A stretch of 64,000 bases of DNA, taken from the NCBI GenBank assembly GCA_016719815.1, contig JADJYK010000015.1, positions 1 to 64,000 on the forward strand, in the 5' to 3' direction. The notes under the pieces are model-generated. The model had not been told where the DNA came from. It searched no databases and worked only from the letters and a program-made list of their open reading frames with translations. Positions 43,032-53,478 of the stretch are shown here, piece after piece. Every line of letters starts with the position of its first letter. The stretch's first letter is position 1. Origin of the DNA: Chitinophagaceae bacterium (GTDB taxonomy: Bacteria; Bacteroidota; Bacteroidia; Chitinophagales; Chitinophagaceae). Position numbers and translations under genes: made by a program.

Positions 43032-43664
43032 TTGCAAATACCAAAAAAAGTTTTATTACTTTTTGCCTTCTTCATTATCATTATCAACGCTGTACTACTT
43101 ACATTAATAAGAATAAACTATTCTGAAGGCCCTCTAAAAAACTGGAAACTGTTCGGAGTTGTGCTCTACATTATTCTCTTTTCAATCTTGTTTTTTATAA
43201 GGAGAGAAAAAGAAAAAACTACACTTTCTGTATTCACCTTTATTCTGGTTATAACTGCATGGCTGGTGATGGCTGAGCTTCTGCCGGCTATCATTAATCT
43301 TATAATATTGCTGCTTTTCAAAATCTCAACCCGGTCTCTGGTTATTAAGATCAATGCACAAAGAATTATTTACCCCTCCTTTCCTTCCCTGGCAATTGGA
43401 TGGAACGAACTGAATAATGTGATCCTGAAAGACGGCCTGCTCACTATTGACTTAAAAAACAACAAAGTCTATCAGCATTATCCCGAAGAAATAAGCCTTG
43501 TTGACGAAGCAATTTTTAACAGCTTCTGTAAACAACATACAGCCAGTCATATAAACAGTATCAGAAAAAACAATACTTTCACACAGAAAACACCCAACGC
43601 TAATAAATATGTTACCTCAATCTCCATACATCCTTTATTCCGATGGCAAGGGAAATATTTTTGA
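43032..43664 (+). CDS. hypothetical membrane protein
   Basis: A protein of about 200 residues with three or four hydrophobic segments (VLLLFAFFIIIINAVLLTLI; LFGVVLYIILFSILFFI; VFTFILVITAWLVMAELL) and a C-terminal soluble part with SLAIGWNELNNVILKDGLLT, a PH-like beta pattern. The start is uncertain: the frame opens upstream and only TTG at 43032 is at hand. The last 56 bp overlap the radical SAM gene, which is unusual and may mean that an indel has hidden an earlier stop. Family not recognised. Confidence 0.6.
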   Translation: MQIPKKVLLLFAFFIIIINAVLLTLIRINYSEGPLKNWKLFGVVLYIILFSILFFIRREKEKTTLSVFTFILVITAWLVMAELLPAIINLIILLLFKISTRSLVIKINAQRIIYPSFPSLAIGWNELNNVILKDGLLTIDLKNNKVYQHYPEEISLVDEAIFNSFCKQHTASHINSIRKNNTFTQKTPNANKYVTSISIHPLFRWQGKYF

Positions 43665-44904
43665 AGACACCTCCCTGTTTGTAACCGGCCGCAGCGGGTG
43701 GGATGCACTGCCTGTACCAGATGACGAGTGGATTGAACTGCCCGACGGTGGTTCCTTATACGAACTGCCCGGGCGAAAAGGCATTGGCATTGATGTACAA
43801 ACAGGCGAAATGAGGTTGTGCGAAAAAGGATGGGCGGTGGCGGCTTTTATTCCACCGGCACATACTGGCTACTACCTGGCAGCTTACGAAACTGCACCCG
43901 ATGCGCCAATACTTCCGCTGTTCTGTTATACTGCAGCAGGCTGGTACAACGAAAAATTCTATGTCCCCGCAACAAGAGTTGAGCCCGACATCCGCCAGGA
44001 ATGCAGCGGGTATGATAAAAAACTTATTGATGAAGGAACCGAATCACTGCTGAAAGCATATCCGCACAACAGGCTGGTTAAACACCTGATGGAAAACTGC
44101 TGCCAGACATACAACTGCCCCGCAGCCAGAAACTTTGCATTGGGCCGGTGGGAATGTCCTGTACCTGCATCACCGGCTTGTAATGCCAACTGTGTGGGTT
44201 GTATATCATTACAGCCTGATGAAGAAGCCATCGTTTCCACACAGGACAGGCTCAGTTTTAGACCCACACCGGAAGAAATCGTTGAGTTTACAGTGCCGCA
44301 CCTTGAAGCTGCCCCCTATCCTATCATCAGCTTTGGCCAGGGTTGCGAAGGCGAGCCGTTGCTCATGTGGGAAATCATCCGCGATGCCATTATTGAAATC
44401 AGGAAACATACACAAAAAGGCAGCATTAACATTAACACTAATGGTTCTAATCCCGATGCGGTAAGAGCTTTATGCAAGGCCGGTCTTGACTCCATTCGTG
44501 TCAGCACCAACTCTGCCCGAAGTGAAGTCTATATGCCCTACTATCGCCCCAACAATTATCAGTTTGAAAATATCCTGGAAAGCCTTTCCGTTGTAAATGC
44601 CTATGGTGGATGGACGTCCCTCAACTACTTTGTGTTTCCCGGTATGACAGATTCTGTAGCCGAATATGAAGCATTACGCAGCCTGATAAAAAGAACAGGG
44701 CTTAAAATGATTCAGTGGCGCAATTTTAATATCGATCCCGATTGGTATCTCGGCAAGATTGGCGTTCACGACGCCGGCGAATTCCTGGGTGTAAAACAAA
44801 TGATGCAATTAATACGGGAAGAATTCCCGCAGCTTCGCTTTGGCTACTTTAACCCGCCCATGGAAAGAATCAAAGGAGATTTTACAGCCGATTTTGCCCA
44901 TTAA
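43609..44904 (+). CDS. radical SAM protein with N-terminal accessory domain
   Basis: A 431-residue radical S-adenosylmethionine enzyme. The 4Fe-4S motif CNANCVGC (CxxxCxxC) lies near residue 190. It is followed by LDSIRVSTNSARSEVYMPYY and NYFVFPGMTDSVAEYEAL of the barrel. The first 185 residues are an extra domain with its own cysteines and a VKHLMENCCQTYNCP segment just before the cluster. No substrate peptide or partner enzyme lies nearby, so the reaction is unknown. The frame is intact, and begins MLPQSPYILYSDGKGNIFED. Confidence 0.85.
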   Translation: MLPQSPYILYSDGKGNIFEDTSLFVTGRSGWDALPVPDDEWIELPDGGSLYELPGRKGIGIDVQTGEMRLCEKGWAVAAFIPPAHTGYYLAAYETAPDAPILPLFCYTAAGWYNEKFYVPATRVEPDIRQECSGYDKKLIDEGTESLLKAYPHNRLVKHLMENCCQTYNCPAARNFALGRWECPVPASPACNANCVGCISLQPDEEAIVSTQDRLSFRPTPEEIVEFTVPHLEAAPYPIISFGQGCEGEPLLMWEIIRDAIIEIRKHTQKGSININTNGSNPDAVRALCKAGLDSIRVSTNSARSEVYMPYYRPNNYQFENILESLSVVNAYGGWTSLNYFVFPGMTDSVAEYEALRSLIKRTGLKMIQWRNFNIDPDWYLGKIGVHDAGEFLGVKQMMQLIREEFPQLRFGYFNPPMERIKGDFTADFAH

Positions 44905-44966
44905 AAATAAAGGGACTGCTTCAGGAAGAAACATCTTTCCAGCTTATAATATTGGCATCGGCTACT

Positions 44967-46097
44967 TTATACGTTTTTTCTCCCTGAATAAATGAGTTTC
45001 TTAACTGGCTTAAGCCCTGCATTCTTTGCAAGATTTGAAAACAGGTTAATATTCTTAAAAAAATCTGGCTTGGGGGTTGAGCTGCTTTTTATTTCCTGAA
45101 CAATCAGTTTACCTCCTTCCTCCGATAACAGATCAACCTCACGGCCATTACTATCCTGCCAGAAATAGTTCAGTGGAGTCTCTCCTTTATTAAAAGCTGA
45201 TTTCATTTTATCGAGAATTATGAAATTCTCAAACAGGCTGCCGTATAGCTTATGATTTTTCAATTGCTTTTCATCAGTAATACCCAGCAAATGGCAAAGT
45301 ATGCCTGTATCACAGAAATAAATCTTCGGCTTTTTTATAATCCGCTTGTCAAGGTTGTTATAATACGGCGGCAACAGAAACAAAATATAGCTTGCTTCTA
45401 AAGTAGCAATCCATTTGGCAATAGTTTTATTATCAACCCCAACAGCCGTTGCAATATCCTGTGTGTTCAAAGGTGTTCCCACCCTTATGGCACACATTTT
45501 TATAAACTGGGCAAAAGCCCTTGAGTTATGAATGTTAGGCATCTGCTGAACATCTTTTCTACATACGTTCTGATATACGAACTGTAAAAATGGATGGCTT
45601 AATTTTTCTTTTGAAAAGCCTCGGATAAAAACCTTTACACAAAGAGGCTCCCAGTGCCGTTGCGACTGCCGCAAATGTGGCATCATTTCAGAAAGACTGA
45701 ATGGAAGTAAAGAAAATACAGCCACCCTTCCTGCCAGTGTCTGGCTGATTTTTTCCATCAGCAGAAAGTTTTGCGACCCGCTTAATATATATGCCCCGTT
45801 TTTATTCTGCCTATCAGTATGTTGCTGCAAATAAGGGAAAAGAGACGGCACTGCCTGTACTTCATCAAGTATTACTTTGTAATCATACTCCTTCAAAAAA
45901 CCACCCGGATCTTTTACAGCAAAATATTTGTGCTCATCAATTTCCATATTCAGATACCTGTATCCGGCGGCTGCAAGGTGTGCCAGTGTCGTTTTTCCGC
46001 TTTGCCGGGGCCCGGTGATGCTTACAATCGGAAACTTCTTCAACGACCGGGCAATAACCCCTGCCATATCCCTGTGTACAATCGGCGACTTAGACAT
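44967..46097 (-). CDS. AAA_14 / DUF4143 ATPase with a scrambled middle
   Basis: A 376-residue P-loop ATPase of the widespread AAA_14-DUF4143 group of unknown function. Walker A GPRQSGKTT is near residue 30 and Walker B YKVILDEVQ near 75, with a sensor segment ILSGSQNF. The C-terminal DUF4143 domain has a helix-turn-helix-like region (TQDIATAVGVDNKTIAKWI) and KPKIYFCDTGI. The frame is open throughout, but residues ~168-188 do not fit the family: KIKPSIFYSSYIRTYVEKDV is expected, and reading the other frames shows it is encoded there. Three single-base deletions (about 45555, 45585, 45612) add up to three, so the frame recovers. Three tandem 22-bp repeats stand upstream of the start. Confidence 0.85.
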   Translation of the reverse strand: MSKSPIVHRDMAGVIARSLKKFPIVSITGPRQSGKTTLAHLAAAGYRYLNMEIDEHKYFAVKDPGGFLKEYDYKVILDEVQAVPSLFPYLQQHTDRQNKNGAYILSGSQNFLLMEKISQTLAGRVAVFSLLPFSLSEMMPHLRQSQRHWEPLCVKVFIRGFSKEKLSHPFLQFVYQNVCRKDVQQMPNIHNSRAFAQFIKMCAIRVGTPLNTQDIATAVGVDNKTIAKWIATLEASYILFLLPPYYNNLDKRIIKKPKIYFCDTGILCHLLGITDEKQLKNHKLYGSLFENFIILDKMKSAFNKGETPLNYFWQDSNGREVDLLSEEGGKLIVQEIKSSSTPKPDFFKNINLFSNLAKNAGLKPVKKLIYSGRKNV

Positions 46098-46120
46098 ACA
46101 TTAATTTTGCAAAAACAAAT

Positions 46121-46186
46121 TTATGTAAAGTTGGAATTTTTTTTATGTAAAGTTGGAATTTTTTTTATGCAAAGTTGGAATTTATA
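46121..46186. repeat. three tandem 22-bp repeats upstream of the AAA_14 gene
   Basis: The unit ATGTAAAGTTGGAATT followed by a T-run begins at 46123, 46145 and 46167 (third copy ATGCAAAG...). Spacing is exactly 22 bp. The array ends about 25 bp before the ATPase start on the minus strand, in promoter position, so it may be an operator or iteron-like binding site. Confidence 0.85.
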
Positions 46187-46197
46187 TACAGGCAGTG

Positions 46198-47301
46198 CTA
46201 ATCTACCAGCGCATAAACAGCAAAACTTGCCAGCCAGTGTTCGCCGCCATATTCGCCGCTTACCACATGTGGCAATGCTGTTGACAGGTGTTTAACCGAC
46301 GAGGCCCGCAGCAGTTTTCGTCTTACATCACCGGCAGGCAACAAGGAGGCATGCCTTTCATACACCAGCTACGGCTGAAGCTCAGCCCGTCAAGATGTAC
46401 AATCTGCAGATCCGTTCTGTACGACACAACAGGCAGCACCGTTAAATGCTGCAAACTCTTTAAAGGCATAAAACCGTTAAACCAGCTTAGAAATTCCTTT
46501 GCTGGCAAAACCCGCCGCATCAGATCCGCTTCTTCCAATGCAGGCGAAAGAAAATCAGAACCGTTCGGCTCCCACATCGCAGGTGCATTTTTATCTTTCA
46601 GGTAAATTTTCTTTGCCGATTCAATAATTGCTTTTTCAAAAGCCCCTTGCTTCAGCTTTCTCGCATAATCCAGTGCAAACACAAGTCCGAAAGCCGTATT
46701 AGGATGCACTCCCGTTCTGTTAGGATAAGTTTGCTTAGGTAAAAATTTCATCCACAGCTCCACTATCTTCTGCGTAAGCGGCTGCAGGGCTTCATGCCAT
46801 TTCTTTCCGTCTGCATCATTCCAGCCGGCCAGTTCCTCATCCAATTTTAATATCCAGGCCCAGCCATAGGTTCCGTTCCCACGATGCAGTAAGCGGCAGT
46901 GAAAAATACTTCACTTCATTACGGATATTATCAGCAGTAATAGTGGCATTCAACACCTCTCTTATTCTATTGGCTTCCGGCAATTGTGGAAACTGTTTCA
47001 GCAGCCGCACCAGCATCCAGTGACCGTGAACAGACGAATGCCAGTCGAAACAGCCATAAAAACTGGGGTGAAGCTGCCTTGGCAGCAGCACATGGTCGCT
47101 GTCGCTAACCGAAGTGTGACTTGTCTTATTCGGGAACTCCTGCAAAATGCACTTGAGTGGCAAAGAAGCGAGGTGCGAAGCCCCATTCACCGTGAGTACA
47201 AAATCCGAACTGTCTTTCTTTACGCTGTAAAACTCATTTACCTGTGCAGTAGCTGTTATACCAACAAACAGCAAAGCCAAAAACAATAGATACCTGTTCA
47301 T
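46198..47301 (-). CDS. DUF2891 secreted protein, two frameshifts
   Basis: A secreted or periplasmic protein of about 368 residues. ATG at 47301 gives the signal peptide MNRYLLFLALLFVGITATAQ; the longer start at 47394 adds 31 residues before it. The DUF2891 core reads HPSFYGCFDWHSSVHGHWML, then WERTYGWAWILKLDEEL after correction near 46880, then HPNTAFGLVFALDYARKL and MWEPNGSDFLSPALEEADLM. A second correction near 46345 restores the end (LLPAGDVRRKLLRASSVKHL, EYGGEHWLASFAVYALVD) with TAG at 46198. The fold resembles an alpha/alpha barrel of glycosidase type; no activity is established that I know of. Confidence 0.8.
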
Positions 47302-47480
47302 ACGCAGATTGGTGTGTATCAAACTTAGTTCTTTTTGCTGAGGTATTGCCACCAGTAGCTCTTTGTAAACGAGCAGTCTGTTACAAGCCATCATTAAAAT
47401 AAAACCTATTTAGCCAGCACCAGTACTACTATCATCGTCCCTTGCGTCGCACTCTTCAGGGTTCGGGAATTCTATTCAGC

Positions 47481-47516
47481 AAAAGGGGCTGCCATTACAA
47501 TATGGCAGCCCCTTTG
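47481..47516 (-). terminator. intrinsic terminator
   Basis: AAAGGGGCTGCCAT and ATGGCAGCCCCTTT pair perfectly over 14 bp with a 6-nt loop, 15 bp past the stop of the gene at 47531. Confidence 0.85.
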
Positions 47517-47530
47517 ACACAATTCATCAC

Positions 47531-47976
47531 CTAATAATCATAATTGGGATTCCCACAACCATAGACGCAAACATTATTCTTTACAACTTTGATAAATGAA
47601 ATAGTTTCTTGCTTTGCTAAATCCATATTCCAGTTTACAGTTGATGTTCTATTTGGAATAGGTAAATACAGAAAACTATCAATGTAAATTTCAACGTAGA
47701 AATTGTTAAACTCGCCACCAAAATAAGATTGAAATATTCCTCTTGTGTATCCTATCCCAACTGGCATAAACCCTCTTTTGGTGTAAACATTTGGAAGCAC
47801 TTGCAGCAAACTATCAACTGGTTTCCTATATAATTTAATAGTGGTAACGCTAACACTTGTGGCAATTGCATAGTATCTCCTAAGCATTTATATGTATTTG
47901 CTTTCCGAAAGTCTCTTGCATTTATACTATGTCCAATAGATAGTATCACAAGTATGAAAAATATTTTTTTGTTCAT
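47531..47976 (-). CDS. secreted hypothetical protein, frameshifted
   Basis: About 148 residues with a signal peptide (MNKKIFFILVILSIGHSINA). The mature part is beta-rich (SVSVTTIKLYRKPVDSLL; FVEI-type segment FNNFYVEIYIDSFLYLPIPN) and ends FIKVVKNNVCVYGCGNPNYD with two cysteines. One indel near 47890 splits the signal part from the rest. Its ATG probably overlaps the end of the truncated ORF upstream (ATGA), so the two may have formed one unit. It could be a partner or inhibitor of that product; this is inference from position only. Confidence 0.55.
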
Positions 47977-48486
47977 AACTTCTTTTTTAATGTAAATACT
48001 AAAATTAATATTAGCCCTTGGGGATACAAATACTTTTGCTCCAGATATTTCCGAATTGCCATTTCCAGTAATATTCAAAAAACCCAATTCTGACATTCTC
48101 TGCCAATTACATCCAGGGCCAGTGCAATTATTCATTCCGTCGATATGTAAATTATATAGAGTTTGAGCAATTACTTTAATATCTAAGCTGCCACACAAAG
48201 CTCTGATAAAGTTTTTGAACTTATTAACATCAACAATTACAAAGGCATAATAGTAGTCTCTCGTTGATATTATTGAAGCTTCAATCGGAAACTTGTCAAT
48301 CGCAAAATTTTTGTAAATTTTATAAAGATCCGGTCCGTCAAAACATTGGTTTCTATCAGTTCCTCCAATCGGGTCATCCTCATAATGCGTATGAAAAATT
48401 GCACAAGCATTCTGATCTAAAGTTGGAGATGATGTATGTGAAAGGCATTTTCCTGATTCCTTGTCTCCTCCATAATTACTTGTCTT
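47973..48486 (-). pseudogene. 5'-truncated ORF with HxH motif (JAMM-like?)
   Basis: An open frame without any usable start: the codon before KTSNYGGDKESGK is TAA (48487-48489), and no ATG occurs until deep inside. Its protein-like content includes CAIFHTHYEDDPIGGTDRNQ, CFDGPDLYKIYKNFAID, YYYAFVIVDVNKFKNFIRAL and NCTGPGCNWQRMSELGFLN. HTH followed later by GPDL resembles the HxH...xxD pattern of JAMM peptidases but lacks the usual Ser, so this is only a hint. The C-terminus probably ends at the ATGA overlap with the next gene if one A is restored near 47985. It looks like the end of a longer protein whose front has been lost next to the 21-bp array. Confidence 0.5.
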
Positions 48487-48539
48487 TTAAAGTTATCAAT
48501 TACTTCCCGGCTGACACAGTTTAGTGAACAGACTCAACA

Positions 48540-48729
48540 GTTTCAGTTTTTAGCAGGTTAGTTTTACCTTTTTAGCACCTTTGTTTCAGCTTTTAGCGGT
48601 GTAGTTTCACCTTTTGTCGGATTTGTTTTAACTTTTCTCATAGTAGTTTTAAGTTTTGCTCACTTACTTTCAGGTTCGTTCAATATTGTTTCACCTTTTA
48701 GCACCTTTGTTTCAGGTTTTAACACCTGC
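48540..48729. repeat. nine tandem degenerate 21-bp repeats
   Basis: Units start at 48540, 48561, 48583, 48604, 48625, 48646, 48667, 48688 and 48709. All are 21 bp but the second, which is 22. The pattern is GTTTCAcCTTTTagcacc plus TTT, with GTTT(C/T)A and TTTT best kept. Stops in the different frames exclude a coding repeat. The array lies between the truncated ORF and the divergent gene at 48844, 115 bp before that start. It could bind a protein along one DNA face. Confidence 0.88.
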
Positions 48730-48843
48730 TTCGTTACAACTCCGGCCTGTTATCACAAGAAAGCCTTCACCCTTTCCCCACCTGTGGAAAAGTTTTACAA
48801 CACAAAGTCTTGTATCCTAATGACTTTTGCATCAAATCGCACC

Positions 48844-49709
48844 ATGGAAACCACCAACGAGATAACGGCCCTGTTTAACCTGCTCGATGATCCGGACGAA
48901 GAAGTCTTCGGTTTAGTCTCCGGCAAAATCATCAACTACGGCAAAAGCATCATCCCCAACCTCGAACATTTATGGGAAACTGTACCCGATGAGACCATCC
49001 AGACCAGGGTAGAAATTCTCATTCACCGGCTTTATTACAATGATTTAAAAGAGGACTTCAGCAAATGGGCAGCGGCGGGGCAGCAGGATCTGGCAATGGG
49101 GGCCATGTTGTCATGCAAGTTTCAATATCCTGAAATGTCAACAACGCCTGTTTTGCAGGAAATTGAAAAAATACGCCGCAACATCTGGCTCGAACTGAAC
49201 AACTACCTCACACCGCTTGAGCAAATAAAAATTGTAACCAGTATTCTATTCAGTTACTACGGCTTAAAAGGAAAAGAAACCAGTTACACTACAGCAAATG
49301 AATTTTGCTAAATAAAACACTTGACACCAAAACAGGCAACCAGGTAAGTAATGGCATCCTCTACCTGCTGCTATGTGAGCAGCTGGATATACCGGTAAAA
49401 GCCATCAGAATACCCAAACAATTTATATTGGGTTACTTTAAGCATACGCATCACGATGACGGTTTCTTTGAAGAAGGCAATAAAATTGAGTTCTTCATAG
49501 ATCCCACAGCCGGGCATGTTTTCACCCAGCAGGATGTTGACAGTTATTTTAAAAGGATTGCCGTTCCGCAGGTGCCTTCTTATTATAAGCCCTTACAAAA
49601 TAAACAGGTAATTCAAATGCTGCTGACCGAACTCAGTAAATGCTTCACTACAGAAAGAGATAAACATAAAAAAAACGAACTGGAAGAGCTTACAGCTCTG
49701 CTTGATTAG
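48844..49709 (+). CDS. SirB1-like transglutaminase-fold protein, frameshifted
   Basis: A cytosolic protein of about 288 residues. ATG at 48844 (METTNEITALFNLLDDPDEE) is chosen; earlier starts at 48784 and 48820 lie in the leader. The N-terminal half is a helical repeat-like region (DEEVFGLVSGKIINYGKSII). The second half matches the SirB1/transglutaminase-like 2 pattern: TLDTKTGNQVSNGILYLLLC, LDIPVKAIRIPKQFILGY and EFFIDPTAGHVFTQQDV. The Cys of a true transglutaminase is not obvious at the expected position (SNGIL), so it may be inactive. One T is missing near 49308. Its stop overlaps the kinase gene's stop region on the other strand. Confidence 0.78.
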
Positions 49710-52700
49710 CAGAAAGGTTATTCTTATCGATCACAGGCAACTCAACATAGAACGTTGTCCCTTTTCCGGGATGGGTTTCAAACCATATTTTTCCACCTGC
49801 CTGTTCTGTAATGCCTTTGCACATGGCAAGTCCCAAACCGGTACCGGATGACTTCGTGGTAAAATTGGGTACAAATATCCGCTGCTGCATTTCTTGCGGT
49901 ATTCCGTCTCCGTTATCGGTAATGCTAACAATAACACTATTGTTTACCAATATTTCGTTTATTTCAATTTCACATTGCCGGTTATCTGTACAGGCTTCAA
50001 TAGCATTAGTTAGAGATTAGTAAAAAGCCTGTTCATTTGTGTTTTATCGGCAAACATTTGCAACCGTTCACCTACCGCATTCCACCTGATTGAAGCATGC
50101 AAGTCAGGCGCAAACAATTCTTTCAAAGAATGAATGATGTCATGCAAATCAAATGCTTCAGCATGCGTATTCCCGATGTTTGCAAATTGAGAAAAGTCGG
50201 CCGCAATCTTTGACAGGTGGTCGATCTGCTCTACTAATGTATTGGCCACACTGGCTGTTAACTCCTTAATATTGGGCTGATTATTATCGATGGATTTCTG
50301 CAGGTACTGAATACTCAGTTTCATAGGTGTAAGAGGATTTTTTATTTCATGGGCCACCTGTCTTGCCATTTCCCGCCATGCACCTTCCCTTTCACTTTTT
50401 GCCAATGCCTCAGCACTTTCTCCCAGTTTGGCCACCATCTTATTATACTCCTGAACAAGGTCACCTATTTCATCATTCCGGCTCCAGGTTATCGCTTCGT
50501 TTGTTTTTCCCAATTTCACTTCTTTCATTTTATCACCAATGATGGAAAAAGAATTGGTAATACGATTGGTAATAAAAAGGGCAATAAGGCCGGCAATAAG
50601 AAAAATAAAAGCATTCAGGTTGATCAGTGTAACAAGGAAATTTGAAATCGCCTGGCGCAGTTCCGGCGTTGACGTGAAATACGGAATATTTACGTAAGCA
50701 TCAACAACGCCTTCATCATTCCGTACAGGTGCATAGATGCTGTAATAAGAAAAATCACCTACCTTCTCTTCCTGCAGATAATGCACTTTGCGCAACCGGT
50801 TCAGATAATAAAAGGCCCTGGGTTCCATTTTTTTGCTCAGTACCCCTTTTGTATACACATTCGCTTCCGAGGAAACCTGTAAATCACCATTCAGGTCGTA
50901 TACATTTACATCCACACCATGTATATCCGACACCTCATCCACCAGCTTCTGCAAATCGTTATTGGAAACAGAATCATAAATTTTTACCACATCATCAAAT
51001 GTATTGTGATCCGACATTTTCTTTTCCATTTCGTTGACCATGATCTTCATAGTCCTGCTTAGTTTATCACTGTTGCTTTGCTTGTTCCTGCTTATAAAAA
51101 ACGAAATAGTAGCAGCGCCAATAATCAGAAAAGAAAAAACACTGATAAAAATAATGGTGCCATGTACCTGTGTCCGGATGTTGAACTGTAAAAACTTCTT
51201 GACCCCGGAGAGACTAAACCCGATTTTTGTAAAAAGCGAAATCAGTTCCAATATCATCACCAAAAAAAGAAATGAACAAAAGATATATGAAAACAGGGTG
51301 ATGGCCTCTATCGCTGTTTCTTTTTTCCGGGCCACCACAACTACTTTATCCTTACCTGCCCTGTACCATAGTTCATCATAATCGCCATTTCTTTTTAACA
51401 GGTACTCCTCATCAGGCACTTCCGTATCTGTAAGCCAGTTAGCATAAGGATAGTTACCCGGATGTGTTACCAGCCGTTTGTTGATATACACTGCATTGGA
51501 GTAAATAGGCGAGTTCTCCAGATCGGCCTCCCGGAACTGACGGAATAACTCCGGAAACAATGCATCACGGCTGTAGTTTTTTAAATTTGAAACAATAAAA
51601 AACGTACCCATTTTGTTTGCGGCAGTATCTTTTACTTCCCGCTTTGTGATGTAATTAAATTTGTCGAAAGACCTTTCATAATAATACAACCCCTCTGTCT
51701 CTGCCGGCTTTGCCTGAACAGTAAATATGGTGTTCAGCGATTCATATGTGGTAAGGTCTTCATTAAATAACGGCTTATCTCCCTTATCATACACATACAA
51801 CCGGGTATCATACTTATCCAGGTAACCACTGTAACTGTCGGTAATAATACTGTCTCGTATTTTTTTACTTTCACTTTCATTTGCAAACCTGGAAAAGTTG
51901 TCGGACAAGAAATCGTCATCAATATACTTTACGGCAATACTCAGCAGCCTTTCACTCGAAGGATCTGTTTGTACAGCCAGTTTATCTGCAATCAGCTTCC
52001 GTTTTTCCCACTCTACTTTTTTATTTTGTGAAAGCATAATAGCAGCGATGGAAACAGAAAATATAAAAATCCAGGTAAGCGTTCCGGCAATATTAATCCT
52101 GAATCGTGCAAACAAAAGCTGCCTTTTACTGATAAGCCAGGTATATCCCAATAACCATACTAATACGGGCAGATAAAATAACACATCGGCATGACCCGTT
52201 CGTAAACTAAGCAAAAGGAGACCGGCAAATGCAATTGCGAAATAGATCAGCCAGTCCCGCCCTCCAAACAAGGGATAAATTAACCGGAGCAGGAGGAGTG
52301 ACAAAAAGTAATACGTTAAGGACAAACAAGAAAGAATAAAAAAGCCTGCAATAGTATTAACATCAAGGCTGAAGAAGTTGGTAATATCAAAAGAAATCTT
52401 TGAGTCAGCCACGAGGCTTCTTACAACAGAAGCAACAACGAATGAACCGGCAACAAGCAGCAGCAAAGCAGTTATACCGGCAACCCATTTCCATTTATTC
52501 GAAAAAATACTGCCTGGATTTTCAATATGCCGCAGCCTGAACCATGAAAATAATACTATCCATCCAAGCAGAATTGAGTTAAAAAATAAATCTCCCAGTG
52601 AACGCTGAACGATATTGGAGCCATATACAGCAGGATTAAAAAATTCAAACTGGCGAAGATTAAATAAACCCGGATAGAGATAAAAAACAAACCTTACAAG

Positions 52701-53478
52701 TGTAAATGAAACGATAAGAACAATGATGCCCTGCCATATATTTCTGCGGCTGGCTGTTGTTTCCGCAAGCATTTGCAAAAAAATAAGAAGTAACAATAAC
52801 CCGCCGAGACGTATCAAAACCGTTTTTTTATCGTTGTAAGGGACAGCGACAGATATTTTTTTATCAAGATAAAACAGCGCTGCCCCGGTACTTCCATGAA
52901 CGGGAAATTCTGTTGGCTTCTCACTCAGCTTTACCCGCTGGTCTGCACTACCGCTAAAAGCAAATTTTTCAGGTAAATAATCTGTCGTTATGAAAAACTC
53001 TGAGCGAACTGGTATAACCGAAAAAGCATACACCTCTCCAGCTTGTATCCGGATTGTTTTCTTTATAATAACATACCAGCCGTTTGATAATTTCCGGAAA
53101 TATTCGCCATCAGCCGAAAAAATCAAATCATCGGGCGGAGTGGCAAACTGCTGGCTCCAAAATTTCATAGCAGGGGATGTAAACTCATCCGCCTTTGTAT
53201 AAATAAATAAGCCAAATACTTCATTGTGCAAAGAAGTAAAATCGCTTATTGATTCCTGCTGACCGGCAAGCCTGCTTAGCAAAGCTGTGTCGGATGTTAT
53301 AGCTTCAAAATACTGTCTTTTTTTTTTCAAGAAATGTTTCTGCCCTCGCTGCTTCCTGTAATACTGCAGAGCTGTTGGTATATAACTTATTAAAAATAAA
53401 AGAAAGGGTAAACAACAAAAAAGCAAGCAGCAATATGCTGTACTTATTTAATAATATATTTCTGAAACCGGTTTTCAC
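49690..53478 (-). CDS. large membrane sensor histidine kinase (NtrY-like), two frameshifts
   Basis: About 1260 residues. The start is GTG at 53478, which overlaps the mazG stop as GTGA; it gives KTGFRNILLNKYSILLLAFL, the first membrane helix. An extra A in a run of ten near 53325 hides this. A multi-helix region follows (residues ~220-500), then a periplasmic sensing domain and a helix, HAMP (FITNRITNSFSIIGDKMKEV), a HisKA domain with the phospho-His in RQVAHEIKNPLTPMKLSIQY, and HATPase_c (SITDNGDGIP; SSGTGLGLAMCKGI). A missing base near 50015 separates the catalytic domain after NRLFTNL. It belongs to an operon with mazG and DUF3667; no response regulator is adjacent. Confidence 0.88.

Noticed and set aside
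46133..46186. Small peptide frame (LEFFLCKVGIFFMQSWN) over the 22-bp repeats
   Set aside because: The residues simply translate the T-rich repeats in three frames, with no independent evidence of coding.
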